DNA of 64,000 bases, taken from NCBI GenBank assembly GCA_945869195.1, contig CAMBNV010000001.1, positions 248,001 to 312,000 of the forward strand, read 5' to 3'. Source of the stretch: Gemmatimonas phototrophica. Lineage in GTDB: Bacteria > Gemmatimonadota > Gemmatimonadetes > Gemmatimonadales > Gemmatimonadaceae. The translations under genes and the position numbers were made by a program. The notes under the pieces are model-generated. The model did no database searches. It was not told the origin of the DNA and worked only from the letters and a program-made list of their open reading frames with translations. Below, piece by piece: positions 8,203 through 16,774 of this stretch; within the stretch, counting starts at the first letter, position 1, and each line of letters starts with the position of its first letter.

Positions 8203-11200
8203 ATGTTTCGCCCACTACTACCTGATGCCGTGACCTCGAATAGCCGCCGTGCTCTCCTGCTCGCCACCGTTTTCGGACTTTCGCTCCTCTCCTGTGGCCG
8301 CGAGGTCACGGGACCTGGTGACGGCCTCCGATTCGGTCTGAGTCGGACCGCCGCGTTGGCGATCGATCCGCAGTTCCCGCAGCTCCCGAGCGGAGACTTC
8401 GCGAGCGACTTGGTGCCGTTCGTGAAGGTGCGGATGACGCTTCGCCAGCTCGACAACGCGATCGTGAAGGACACGACGATTGACTGGCCCTCGAACGCGG
8501 ACTCGGTGGCGCTCACGCTCACCATGCTGCTCCCGCTGACGACACCATCCGGCGGCCTGCCGGTGAAGTTGGCGATGGCGTTTGTGAATGCGGCAGGTGA
8601 TACCGTGTTCCGTGGTGGACCGGCGGCGACGACGGTAAAGCCGGTGGGGACGCCGGGTGCGAGCGATCCGGTCGCGATTCCGGTCAGTTGGGTCCCTCGG
8701 GGCGCAATGCCGGCGTCGATTGTGCTGACGCCCCCGACCGGAAGCGTGACATCGGGTACGACCACGGTATTCCGCGCGACCGCGCTCGACGCCGCCGGCG
8801 ATTCGCTCCCTGGAACGCCAATTGTCTTCACCACCGACAGTGATGCGCGGGTGACGCTCGTGTCGGCCGGTGGGACAAGCACCGCGACCTGGCTCCCGAA
8901 TCCCGGCACCGTGCGCGTCGTCGCGTCGACGCTCAACGCCAAGACCGATACCTCGTTCATCACGGTGTCCCTCCCCGTGCCGACCCAGCTTGCGATCACC
9001 GCCGCGCCGACGACGGCCGTGGCGGGGATAACGCTCGGTGCGATCACCGTCGCGGTGCGCGACGCGGGCAATGCGCTCACGCCGCTGTTCACGGGCCCTG
9101 TCTCCCTCACGCTCAACGCTGGTACGACCGGCGCGACGCTCCTGGGCACCGCGACGGTTACCGCGGTGGGGGGCGTTGCGACCTTCACCGATCTGAGGAT
9201 TCAGCGCGCGGCCACCGGCCTCACGCTCACTGCGTCGAGTGGAGCGATCGCCCCCGCGACGAGCGCCCCACTCACCATCACCCCGGCCGCGCCGGCCGCG
9301 CTCGTCCTCGTCGCCGGTAATGCGCAGAGCGGCACGGTCGGGCAACCGCTCCCGGATTCCGTCGACGTGCAGCTCCGCGATGCATTCGCGAATCCGATTG
9401 CCGGGTCGTCGATCGCGTTCAGTGTGACATCCGGTGGCGGCAGCATCTCGCCCACGAGTGTCGTCACCGACGCCATGGGCCGGGCCCGGGTGCGGTGGAC
9501 CCTTGGCAGTGCGGTGGGCAGCCAGAGCGTCACGGCGGCCGTGACGGCCAACCCGAACCTGCAGGCCGCCGTGACGGCCGCCGCCACGGCGGGCGCGGCG
9601 GCTAAGCTCCTGCTCACGTCGGGGCCGATCGGTACCCAGGTGGCGGGTGTGGCGCTCCAGAACATCGTCGTCGAAGCCCAAGATGCGCTGGGCAATCGCG
9701 CGCAGACGTTCACTGGCACGGTCAGTCTCGCCCTCGCGGTGAATCCTGGCGCGACCACACCGACCGGCGTGCTCACCGTGGCGGCCGTGGCGGGTGTCGC
9801 CACGTTCTCGAACATCGCGGTCACGGTGGCGAACGCCGGATACCGACTGGCGGCCTCGAGCGGCGCGCTGGTGTCGGACACCACGCTCGCGTTCGCGGTC
9901 GTGAATGCCGCCGCCTCGAAAATCGAGATCATCTCGGGCGGCGGCCAGTCGGCGATGGTCGGCGCTGCGCTGGCTGCGCCACTCGTCGTGCGCATCACTG
10001 ACAGTTTCGGGAACAATGTTGCGGGCGTCGCGGTCACCTGGACCATGACGACCGGCTTGGGCACGCTCGGGGCGGCAAGCTCCCTATCCAATGCCAGTGG
10101 GTACGCGAGCACTACCCTCACGCTCTCGAACACGGCGGGTATCGTGGCCGTCTCGGCGGCGGCGAACGGCCTGACCGGTTCGCCGCAAACGTTTGCGGCG
10201 ACGGCACTCCCGGGCGCGGCGGCTAAGCTCCTGCTCACGTCGGGGCCGATCGGTACCCAGGTGGCGGGTGTGGCGCTCCAGAACATCGTCGTCGAAGCCC
10301 AAGATGCGCTGGGCAATCGCGCGCAGACGTTCACTGGTAGCGTCCGGGCGATCGACCGCAGCGTGGTTGACACCAGCCAGAACGGTGACAGCGTGTTCGT
10401 GACCGCCGTTGGTGGCGTGGTGACGTTCACCGGGAAGGTCGTCGAGACCGCCGGAACCTTCTCAATCCGCTTCAGCGCACCGGGTCTCACCGACGCGGTG
10501 AGCAATACGTTCGCCGTGACCCCGGCCGCGCCGGCACGGATCGTCCTGTTAGCCGGCGCCAACAACACCGGGACTGCCGGAAAACCGTTGCCGTATCCGG
10601 TCGGCATTTTTATTGAGGACCAGTTCTACAATCACATTCCTGGGTTGACCGTCACCTGGGCGATGGTCCGTGGCGCCGACACGCTTGCGGTGCACACGAG
10701 CGTGACGGATTCGATTGGCGTGAGCAATTGGTTGCCGACGTTGCCCACCTCGGTCGGGCAGGTGCAGATCTTGGCGCGGTCCGCCGGGCTCAACAACTCG
10801 CCGATCACCGAGTACGTCGTCGCCGACGTGGCGGCGCAGCTCACCATGTCCATCCAGCCCACGAGCGCCGCCGCCGCGGCGGTCCTTCCGGCGAGCGAGG
10901 TCCGGTCGCGCGACCAGTACGGCAACATGCAGAACTCCTTCACGGGCAACGTGACCGCGACAATCGACAGTGGTCCCTCGGGGGCGGTCCTTTCGGGCAC
11001 GACAACCGTCGTCGCCGTCGGTGGGGCCGCTGTCTTCAGTACACTGGCACTCGACAGTCCGGGCAGCTACCGGCTCCGCTATGCGGCGGTCGGACTGACG
11101 AATGCGGTCTCCGCTGTATTCACAGTGACGGGCCCACCAGCCGGGATAATCCTCGTCTCCGGAGGCGGGCAGTCGGGGACGGTGATGACGATGCTCACGG

Positions 11201-13230
11201 ATTCGATCAGGGTCCGGTTGATCGACGCATCCGGCAACCTGCTCCCGGGAAGGAAGGTGACCTTCTTCAGCAGCTACCCTACAACAACGGTGATCGCGAA
11301 TACCAACGCGGCTGGCGAGGCCAGTAGTACCTGGTCACTGGGCTATTATGCCGGCACGCAGCAAATGTTGGTGTACCCGTCAGAGAACTCCGGGCTACAG
11401 CTGACGGTCTCGGCGACCGGGACCGCTGGGGCTGCGGTTGGCCTTGGACTCACGACCCCTGCGGCTGGCGCCACGAGTGGCAGCACGTTCACGACACAGC
11501 CAATCGTCCAGGTGCGAGATGCGTGGAACAACTTGGTCACGACGGACAACACGTCGATTGTGACGATGACGGTGGACGGGGCCGGGACTGTCATCGGGAC
11601 CGGAACCGCGACCGCAGTCGGCGGCGTGGCGACCTTCGAGAATATCGGGGTGAGCGGCCTCTCGTCGAGTTACAGTCTGACGTTTCAGAGGAGTGGTCTC
11701 ACCAGCATTTCGCAAGGGATTTTCGTTGCCACCCCGATCCTGTCGTGGACGGGCGCGGTGAACAACGACTGGGGGACAACAGGCAACTGGAACCTGAACC
11801 GCCTACCGGTCTCGGGCGACAGTGTCGTCATCAATGGCAGCCAGACCGTAAACCTCGCGTCGGCGAGCACGGTCAGGTGGTTGACAGTCCCAGAAATGAC
11901 GTCGATCACGATCGCATCGGGGGCGACGCTGACAGTCGTCGACGCTGCGAGCTTTGGGACCTCAAGCACCGTCACCATGACCGGTGGCACGCTCACCGGC
12001 ACCGGATCGATTAAGGTCGGCGGCACCATGAACTGGAGCGGTGGCACGATGGCCGGCTTCGGGAATACGCACGTGGCGATGGGGGCGACCCTGGCCGTCA
12101 CCGGCGCGCCGACGCTCTCTGCTCGCCAACTCCTGATCCACGGGACGATGACGCTTGGTGGTACGGGATTCAATGCCGTCTACTCACCCAGCATCGCCGT
12201 GCAGCCGACGGGAACGCTCTCGTTCACGTCGACGGCGTCGTACCTCTCGACGAATGGATTGCTCACCGTCAATATTGATTCAGGCACGGTACGCAAACAC
12301 GCTTCGGCGGGTCTCGTCCGCGTCGACTGGCCAATCAACAACTCTGGTGGGTTGATCGAGGTGGTGGATGATTCGCTCGACCTGCGAAACACGCTGAGTC
12401 ACGGTGGTGGGAACGTCTCGATTCTGGCCAACGCCGCGGTGATCCACTACGGGCGCACCCTCGCAAGCGCACCGATCACCATCGCTGCCGGTGGTGTGTT
12501 GTCATTGCAGTCCCAAGGCATCGTCACCAATTCTGGGCGTCACGTTTTCACTTCAAGCTCGAGCGTAAGTGGGCTCGGTACATTGCGCCTCGACGGGGCG
12601 GACAGCACGGTCTTTGCCGGCGGGCTCGACGTCGACTCACTCACCGTAGAGAACAGCAACGTCTGGTTCAACGGCGCTGACACGATGAAGGTGACTCGCG
12701 GCGCGTACCTCGGCGGAGGCTCCTTCCGCGGCAGTGCTGTTCTCGGCATCCGCGGCAACGTCGTGCTGAACGAGGGGCTGATCGACGGCACGGGCACGTT
12801 CAACGTGCGGGCGGGGGGGAATCTGACCGTGCACAGCATGAATGGTTGGACCGTCGACGTCAACAACACGGGCAAGGCCACCTGGGGTGACTACGACATG
12901 GCATTCGGGCGCGACACGTTGAACAACATCCCGTTCGCTTCGATGCGTGTCCGGTCGGGGGGCATCTTCGACATCATGCACGGCAGCACCACGCCGCGCG
13001 AACTCTTGTGGACCAACCCGCCGTCAGCACCATACTCGTTTCTCACCATCGACTCTGGTGGAACGGTTCGGAAGTCCGCGGGCAACGGCGTGAGCAAACT
13101 CCACCCGCGTATCGTGAATTACGGACTCTTTGAAGTCGTCAGCGGAACGATCAACGTTGTGAATCTCTGCCAGTGGAACGGTACCAAGACCGGACAAGGA
13201 AGTCTCACGGGGATGTGCGGCACCTATTAG
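8203..13230 (+). CDS. Giant Ig-like repeat lipoprotein with C-terminal beta-solenoid-like region
   Basis: A 1675-residue surface-type protein. The N-terminus RRALLLATVFGLSLLSCG is a lipoprotein signal (Cys near residue 33). From about residue 170 to 1180 there are about ten Ig-like (Big/invasin-like) units of 85-110 residues, marked by recurring VEAQDALGN, VRITDSFGN and VRDAWNN motifs. Two unit types roughly alternate: one with FTG.V and one with SGGGQSGTVG. From about 1180 the protein changes to WTGAVNNDWGTTGNWN followed by many G-T-rich short turns that look like a beta-solenoid, ending in CQWNGTKTGQGSLTGMCG. It is probably an adhesin or cell-surface stalk. ATG 8203 is used; a GTG at 8182 is possible, and neither has a clear ribosome-binding site. 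No catalytic domain is seen. Confidence 0.85.
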   Translation: MFRPLLPDAVTSNSRRALLLATVFGLSLLSCGREVTGPGDGLRFGLSRTAALAIDPQFPQLPSGDFASDLVPFVKVRMTLRQLDNAIVKDTTIDWPSNADSVALTLTMLLPLTTPSGGLPVKLAMAFVNAAGDTVFRGGPAATTVKPVGTPGASDPVAIPVSWVPRGAMPASIVLTPPTGSVTSGTTTVFRATALDAAGDSLPGTPIVFTTDSDARVTLVSAGGTSTATWLPNPGTVRVVASTLNAKTDTSFITVSLPVPTQLAITAAPTTAVAGITLGAITVAVRDAGNALTPLFTGPVSLTLNAGTTGATLLGTATVTAVGGVATFTDLRIQRAATGLTLTASSGAIAPATSAPLTITPAAPAALVLVAGNAQSGTVGQPLPDSVDVQLRDAFANPIAGSSIAFSVTSGGGSISPTSVVTDAMGRARVRWTLGSAVGSQSVTAAVTANPNLQAAVTAAATAGAAAKLLLTSGPIGTQVAGVALQNIVVEAQDALGNRAQTFTGTVSLALAVNPGATTPTGVLTVAAVAGVATFSNIAVTVANAGYRLAASSGALVSDTTLAFAVVNAAASKIEIISGGGQSAMVGAALAAPLVVRITDSFGNNVAGVAVTWTMTTGLGTLGAASSLSNASGYASTTLTLSNTAGIVAVSAAANGLTGSPQTFAATALPGAAAKLLLTSGPIGTQVAGVALQNIVVEAQDALGNRAQTFTGSVRAIDRSVVDTSQNGDSVFVTAVGGVVTFTGKVVETAGTFSIRFSAPGLTDAVSNTFAVTPAAPARIVLLAGANNTGTAGKPLPYPVGIFIEDQFYNHIPGLTVTWAMVRGADTLAVHTSVTDSIGVSNWLPTLPTSVGQVQILARSAGLNNSPITEYVVADVAAQLTMSIQPTSAAAAAVLPASEVRSRDQYGNMQNSFTGNVTATIDSGPSGAVLSGTTTVVAVGGAAVFSTLALDSPGSYRLRYAAVGLTNAVSAVFTVTGPPAGIILVSGGGQSGTVMTMLTDSIRVRLIDASGNLLPGRKVTFFSSYPTTTVIANTNAAGEASSTWSLGYYAGTQQMLVYPSENSGLQLTVSATGTAGAAVGLGLTTPAAGATSGSTFTTQPIVQVRDAWNNLVTTDNTSIVTMTVDGAGTVIGTGTATAVGGVATFENIGVSGLSSSYSLTFQRSGLTSISQGIFVATPILSWTGAVNNDWGTTGNWNLNRLPVSGDSVVINGSQTVNLASASTVRWLTVPEMTSITIASGATLTVVDAASFGTSSTVTMTGGTLTGTGSIKVGGTMNWSGGTMAGFGNTHVAMGATLAVTGAPTLSARQLLIHGTMTLGGTGFNAVYSPSIAVQPTGTLSFTSTASYLSTNGLLTVNIDSGTVRKHASAGLVRVDWPINNSGGLIEVVDDSLDLRNTLSHGGGNVSILANAAVIHYGRTLASAPITIAAGGVLSLQSQGIVTNSGRHVFTSSSSVSGLGTLRLDGADSTVFAGGLDVDSLTVENSNVWFNGADTMKVTRGAYLGGGSFRGSAVLGIRGNVVLNEGLIDGTGTFNVRAGGNLTVHSMNGWTVDVNNTGKATWGDYDMAFGRDTLNNIPFASMRVRSGGIFDIMHGSTTPRELLWTNPPSAPYSFLTIDSGGTVRKSAGNGVSKLHPRIVNYGLFEVVSGTINVVNLCQWNGTKTGQGSLTGMCGTY
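9590..9716 (+). repeat. 127-bp direct repeat, copy 1 (inside the Ig-like lipoprotein)
   Basis: This 127-base segment is identical, base for base, to 10211-10337. It encodes the GAAAKLLLTSGPIGTQ...DALGNRAQTFTG part of an Ig-like unit. The copies are 621 bases apart (207 codons), so recombination between them would remove or add two Ig units in frame. Confidence 0.95.
10211..10337 (+). repeat. 127-bp direct repeat, copy 2 (inside the Ig-like lipoprotein)
   Basis: Second identical copy of the 9590-9716 segment. Sequence similarity stops sharply on both sides: the following codons (SVRAIDRSV against TVSLALAVN) differ completely. Perfect identity at synonymous sites points to a recent duplication or gene conversion. 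Confidence 0.95.
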
Positions 13231-13236
13231 CGCTTC

Positions 13237-13502
13237 CTAGAACAACCCCAACTGCACCGCAAGCTGGGCCGGGTCCCTCGGGATCTGGCCCAGTCTGCTT
13301 TGCAGCAACCGCAGATTCGCCCGACGATGTCCGCCGAAATGGTTGTTGACGTACCGGTACACCGGCACCGACTTCGCCAGTGACGGCTAGATCAACACCC
13401 AGGCATCGATCTCCGTCGTGCGGTCAGCCGGCCGCGTTCCCGACGCCCAATCCAGGCTGAATAGTTCCAGCCCTGCGGGCCAACTCGGATGGCGCTCAGC
13501 CC
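13237..13502 (-). pseudogene. Remnant of a DUF72 family gene
   Basis: Reading the minus strand, about 13500-13440 encodes LSAIRVGPQGWNYSAWIG, which matches the conserved N-terminus of DUF72 proteins (IRIGTSGWSY type). From 13384 to 13237 another frame encodes SVPVYRYVNNHFGGHRRAN...LGLF and a stop, which matches the conserved DUF72 C-terminus (VYVYFNNHYAGHAPANA type). Between them only a short DRTTEIDAWVLI piece remains, with a TAG stop and a frame change. Normal DUF72 proteins are about 240-300 residues, so some 170-200 codons are missing. This is a strongly decayed gene. A GC-rich hairpin at 13264-13293 within it could also end transcription of the upstream lipoprotein gene. Confidence 0.65.
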
Positions 13503-13642
13503 GCTCCTGAAGAGCCGCTGTGGAGAGAAGTGGTAGTCACACCGACACATTGCGCCTGACGCCGCCGCGTTGCATGCTCCCCGTCGTCGGTGACCTCGAT
13601 ACACGCCCACTGGCCGCTTTCCTTCCCTTGCCGCCCCTCCCC

Positions 13643-14995
13643 ATGACCGAGAAGCGCTCGCTGCTTAACCAGGTTGGCCTGCATACGCCGCAGCTGCGGG
13701 CCTGGGCGATGTACGACTGGGGCATCTCGGCCTACCAGACGGTCATCATGGCCGCGGTCTTTCCGATCTTCTTCAACCAGTACGCGGCGCAGGGCCTCAC
13801 CAAGGTCGAGCAGACGCAGTGGTTCAGCTTCGCGCAGACCGTCGGGGCCCTGCTGATTGCCATCCTTGCACCGCTCCTCGGCGCCGTCGCCGACTACAAG
13901 GCGGCGAAGAAGAAGTTTCTCGGTTGGTTCATGATCCTGGGCGTTGGCTCGACATCGGCCATGTTCCTCATTGGCCAGGGCGATGTGATGCTCGCCTGCG
14001 TTCTTCTCGTGGTCTCGCTCGCCGGCGCTAGCGGGAGCACGGCCTTCTACGAGGCACTGCTCCCGCACATCGCAACCGAAGAGGAGATGGATCGGGTCTC
14101 TACCGCCGGGTATGCGCTCGGGTATGTAGGCGGCGGTCTCCTGCTCGCGTTGAACTTGGCGGTCATCACTTATCCCGGACTGATTGGGCTCCCGACCGGA
14201 GAAGGACTGACGCCAGAACAGGCGAGTCTCCCGACGCGACTCTCGTTCGTGAGCGTAGGTGTCTGGTGGCTCCTCTTTTCGATCCCGGTGCTGCGAAAGG
14301 TCCCCGAGCCTCCGCGCACGATCGAGACCGACGAGCGCGCCGACGCCAACCCGTTCGCCGTCGCCTTCACGCGGCTCGGCGAGACGATGCGCGAGCTCCG
14401 GGGCTACAAGCAGGCCTTTCTGTTCATGGTCGCGTTTACCATCTACAACGACGGCATTCAGACGATCATCAAGATGGCAGCCCAATGGGGTGACCGGACG
14501 GGGATCGCGCGCAGCGACCTGATCACGGCGATCCTAATCGTGCAGTTCGTGGGCATCCCCTGCGCCTTCGCGTTCGGCTACCTGGCCCAGTTCATCGGCG
14601 CGAAACGCGGCGTGCTGATCGGCCTGGTCGCATACGCCGCGATCTGCATCTTTGCCTACGGACTCGACAGCACCCGGGAGTTCTACATTCTTGCCGTCGC
14701 GATCGGGCTCGTGCAGGGCGGGACCCAGGCGCTCAGCCGCTCGATGTTTGCGAACATGATTCCGCGCCACAAGAGTGGCGAGTTCTTCGGGTTCTTTTCT
14801 GTCTTCGAGAAGTTTGGCGGGATCGCCGGCCCGGCGCTGTTCGGAATCGTCGCTGGCTTTGGCGGCGAATCGAATCTCGCAATCCTCAGTGTGATCGTCT
14901 TCTTTATCGTTGGTGGCTTTGTACTGCTGTTCGTCGACCCCGCCGAGGGTGAGCGGGTCGCGCGGGCGGCGGACGCGAAGGCGCGCGCGATCTAA
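13643..14995 (+). CDS. MFS transporter, UMF1/Atg22-like family
   Basis: A 450-residue membrane protein with about 12 predicted helices. The N-terminal WAMYDWGISAYQTVIMAAVFP and the later SRSMFANMIPRHKSGEFFG segment are hallmarks of the UMF1 (unknown major facilitator, Vps/Atg22-like) family. Substrates are mostly unknown; efflux of amino acids or small metabolites has been proposed for the family. ATG 13643 is chosen because MTEKRSLLNQVG is directly followed by the conserved region; upstream codons cover the end of the DUF72 remnant. No good ribosome-binding site is visible. A clear partner gene is not seen. Confidence 0.87.
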   Translation: MTEKRSLLNQVGLHTPQLRAWAMYDWGISAYQTVIMAAVFPIFFNQYAAQGLTKVEQTQWFSFAQTVGALLIAILAPLLGAVADYKAAKKKFLGWFMILGVGSTSAMFLIGQGDVMLACVLLVVSLAGASGSTAFYEALLPHIATEEEMDRVSTAGYALGYVGGGLLLALNLAVITYPGLIGLPTGEGLTPEQASLPTRLSFVSVGVWWLLFSIPVLRKVPEPPRTIETDERADANPFAVAFTRLGETMRELRGYKQAFLFMVAFTIYNDGIQTIIKMAAQWGDRTGIARSDLITAILIVQFVGIPCAFAFGYLAQFIGAKRGVLIGLVAYAAICIFAYGLDSTREFYILAVAIGLVQGGTQALSRSMFANMIPRHKSGEFFGFFSVFEKFGGIAGPALFGIVAGFGGESNLAILSVIVFFIVGGFVLLFVDPAEGERVARAADAKARAI

Positions 14996-15014
14996 GCGCC
15001 CCTTCGCTCCGACC

Positions 15015-15167
15015 TCACATCGTGGTGCACCTCCCGAGTGTCCGCTGCACCCGCTCGAGGACCTGACGCAGCTCCATGGCGAGCTCCTTAGCGCGACCGA
15101 CGCGACGACCCGTCGGGCCACGGGCCACAGCAATGGCGTCATTCAGGTGATCCTCAGGCGTTGACAC
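15015..15167 (-). CDS. Small hypothetical protein (50 aa)
   Basis: A GTG-started frame of 50 codons, divergent from the SPFH gene. The product is largely helical and charged, with DHLNDAIAVARGPTGRR and KELAMELRQVLERVQRTLG. Codon use looks like that of the neighbours and the frame fills the gap between two established genes. No family is recognised and no strong ribosome-binding site is seen, so it may be a chance frame. Its start lies only about 10 bases from the -35 box of the SPFH promoter. Confidence 0.35.
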   Translation of the reverse strand: MSTPEDHLNDAIAVARGPTGRRVGRAKELAMELRQVLERVQRTLGRCTTM

Positions 15168-15176
15168 CGGCGGCGC

Positions 15177-15205
15177 TTGACCGCACGATACCGTACTGAT
15201 ATCAT
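15177..15205 (+). promoter_or_regulatory. Sigma-70-type promoter of the SPFH operon
   Basis: TTGACC (15177-15182) and TATCAT (15200-15205) are separated by exactly 17 bases and each differs from the housekeeping consensus at one position. The start codon at 15229 follows after 23 bases, with a CCGGAG ribosome-binding site. A TGATATCA palindrome (15197-15204) overlaps the -10 box and could bind a repressor. Confidence 0.6.
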
Positions 15206-15228
15206 ATTACTATCATTCTTCCGGAGCC

Positions 15229-16104
15229 GTGACCGTGTACCGAGACAAGCCCTACCCCGCTACGAACGGACTGGTCGTCCTGCTGACCCTGATCGCCGTG
15301 GACCTTGGCGCGTTGGCCGTCATGGTGACGGAGTTCGGGGCACAACGCGAAGCGACCGGTCTCTTGGCCACGCTCGTGCTGCTGGGGGCGTCGTTCATGT
15401 TCGCCGGGCTGTTCATTGTGAATCCGAACGAGGCCAAGGCGCTCGTGCTGTTCGGCACCTACAAGGGGTCGGTCAGCCGGGACGGCTTCTGGTTCGCGAA
15501 CCCCTTGATGACGAAGCAGGCGATCTCGCTCCGGGTGCGGAACTTCGAGACCGCCCGCCTCAAGGTGAACGACAATCATTCCAACCCGATCGAAATCGGC
15601 GCGATTGTGGTCTGGAAGGTCGTGGACGCGGCCGAGGCGCTGTTTGAGGTCGACGACTACACGCGCTACGTCGCCGTGCAGTCGGAGTCGGCGCTGCGCG
15701 CGGTCGCCGCGCAGTATCCGTACGATTCGCACTCCACCGGAGAGCTCTCGCTCTCGACGCACACCACCGAGGTGTCGCAGGCGCTGGAGAAGGCGCTCGT
15801 CGATCGGCTACTCAAGGCGGGGGTGGAAGTGATCGAGGCGCGGATATCGCATCTCGCGTATTCGCCAGAAATCGCCGCGGCGATGCTGCAGCGGCAACAG
15901 GCGAGCGCGATCATCGCCGCGCGGCAGAAGATCGTCGAGGGCGCGGTCGGCATGGTCGAGATGGCGCTCACGATGCTCAGCGAGCGCGCGATCGTCACGC
16001 TCGACGACGAACGGAAGGCGGCGATGGTGAGCAACCTGCTCGTGGTCCTCTGCTCGGAGCGCTCGACGCAGCCGGTGGTGAACGCGGGCTCCCTCTACAC
16101 CTGA
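15229..16104 (+). CDS. SPFH/Band 7 domain protein
   Basis: A 291-residue membrane-associated protein. Two predicted N-terminal membrane segments (about residues 13-32 and 42-62) are followed by an SPFH (stomatin/prohibitin/flotillin/HflK-C) domain with [15 protein letters not shown] and GFWFANPL, then a helical tail with [20 protein letters not shown]. Such proteins form large ring-like assemblies that organise membrane patches or hold proteases. The start is a GTG with a GGAG site upstream. A small ribbon-helix-helix gene follows after 13 bases and a three-helix membrane gene directly after that, so the three form an operon. Conserved SPFH plus Arc-like pairs are known from other bacteria, but the role is unclear. 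Confidence 0.9.
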   Translation: MTVYRDKPYPATNGLVVLLTLIAVDLGALAVMVTEFGAQREATGLLATLVLLGASFMFAGLFIVNPNEAKALVLFGTYKGSVSRDGFWFANPLMTKQAISLRVRNFETARLKVNDNHSNPIEIGAIVVWKVVDAAEALFEVDDYTRYVAVQSESALRAVAAQYPYDSHSTGELSLSTHTTEVSQALEKALVDRLLKAGVEVIEARISHLAYSPEIAAAMLQRQQASAIIAARQKIVEGAVGMVEMALTMLSERAIVTLDDERKAAMVSNLLVVLCSERSTQPVVNAGSLYT

Positions 16105-16117
16105 GGGCGCCCGAGCC

Positions 16118-16291
16118 GTGGCGGAGAAAAAGCCCTTCCTGTTGCGCGTCGACCGCGATCTACTGGATGCCGTCCAGCGGTGGGCGAACGACGACCTGCG
16201 CAGCGTGAACGGGCAGATCGAATATCTGCTGCGGGATGCATTGAAGCGCGGGGGGCGTGTGCCGAAGCGTGCCGCTCCGCGCGATCCCTGA
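16118..16291 (+). CDS. Arc-like ribbon-helix-helix protein (57 aa)
   Basis: A GTG-started 57-residue protein. It has a short N-terminal strand (KPFLLRVDRDLLDAV) followed by two helices (QRWANDDLRSVNGQIEYLL), the pattern of Arc/MetJ ribbon-helix-helix DNA-binding proteins. It is often annotated as Arc-family or toxin-antitoxin antitoxin-like, but no toxin gene is beside it. It lies 13 bases behind the SPFH gene and its stop is immediately followed by the GTG of the next gene. The linkage suggests either autoregulation of the SPFH operon or a structural role with the SPFH protein. Confidence 0.8.
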   Translation: MAEKKPFLLRVDRDLLDAVQRWANDDLRSVNGQIEYLLRDALKRGGRVPKRAAPRDP

Positions 16292-16696
16292 GTGACCAAA
16301 CAGGAGTGGTCGATCCAAGCCGTGCCGGTGGAGTCCGCGTCGCAGTTCATCCCGTTGTCGATCACCGTCGCCGTCGGCATGCTCGCTCTGGCGTTCTTCG
16401 TTGTACGACGCGTGCAACGGAGCGGGGGCAATGAGGTCACCGCGCGTCGCTTTCCTCCACAACTGGTCTCATGGCAGCGCATGACATTGATTGCTGCGCT
16501 GCTCGGGGTCACCACGGGTCTTGGGCTCGTCTTCTCCGGCCGACGCACGAGCGAAGCGGCCGCGTCGATCGGGGACAGGATCACCGTCGCGACCGATTCG
16601 GCGACCCGTGGTGCACCGATCGTCGTGATGCTCGCCATCGGTCTGTTGGTCGTGGTCGTCGTCCTACTTCTCACGCTGCGTGATGGGGAACGTTGA
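16292..16696 (+). CDS. Small membrane protein with three predicted helices
   Basis: A 134-residue protein starting with GTG directly after the stop of the ribbon-helix-helix gene. Hydrophobic stretches lie at about residues 20-40, 64-83 and 108-128, with a short Arg-rich loop after the first. I recognise no family. The position at the end of the SPFH/ribbon-helix-helix operon suggests a membrane partner of the SPFH assembly; this is inference from context only. Confidence 0.65.
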   Translation: MTKQEWSIQAVPVESASQFIPLSITVAVGMLALAFFVVRRVQRSGGNEVTARRFPPQLVSWQRMTLIAALLGVTTGLGLVFSGRRTSEAAASIGDRITVATDSATRGAPIVVMLAIGLLVVVVVLLLTLRDGER

Positions 16697-16774
16697 CAGC
16701 TCGGTTGTGAACCGAATCCCGAGCGCCCAGTGAGCCGTAGATTGGGCACACACTCAACCTCAGGTTCTTTTCAC

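Noticed and set aside
9590-10337. The 127-bp direct repeats as a mobile element or attachment site
   Set aside because: They are in-frame coding parts of Ig-like units, with no terminal inverted repeats, target-site duplications or mobility gene between them.
8218-10607. Long minus-strand frames opposite the Ig-like lipoprotein gene (487 and 468 codons)
   Set aside because: They arise from the repetitive, Ala/Thr/Val-rich sense gene; the products have no signal, motif or family.
16118-16696. Toxin-antitoxin module made of the Arc-like protein and the following membrane protein
   Set aside because: The membrane protein has three helices and no toxin-like features, and the pair is linked to an SPFH gene, which fits a scaffold operon better.
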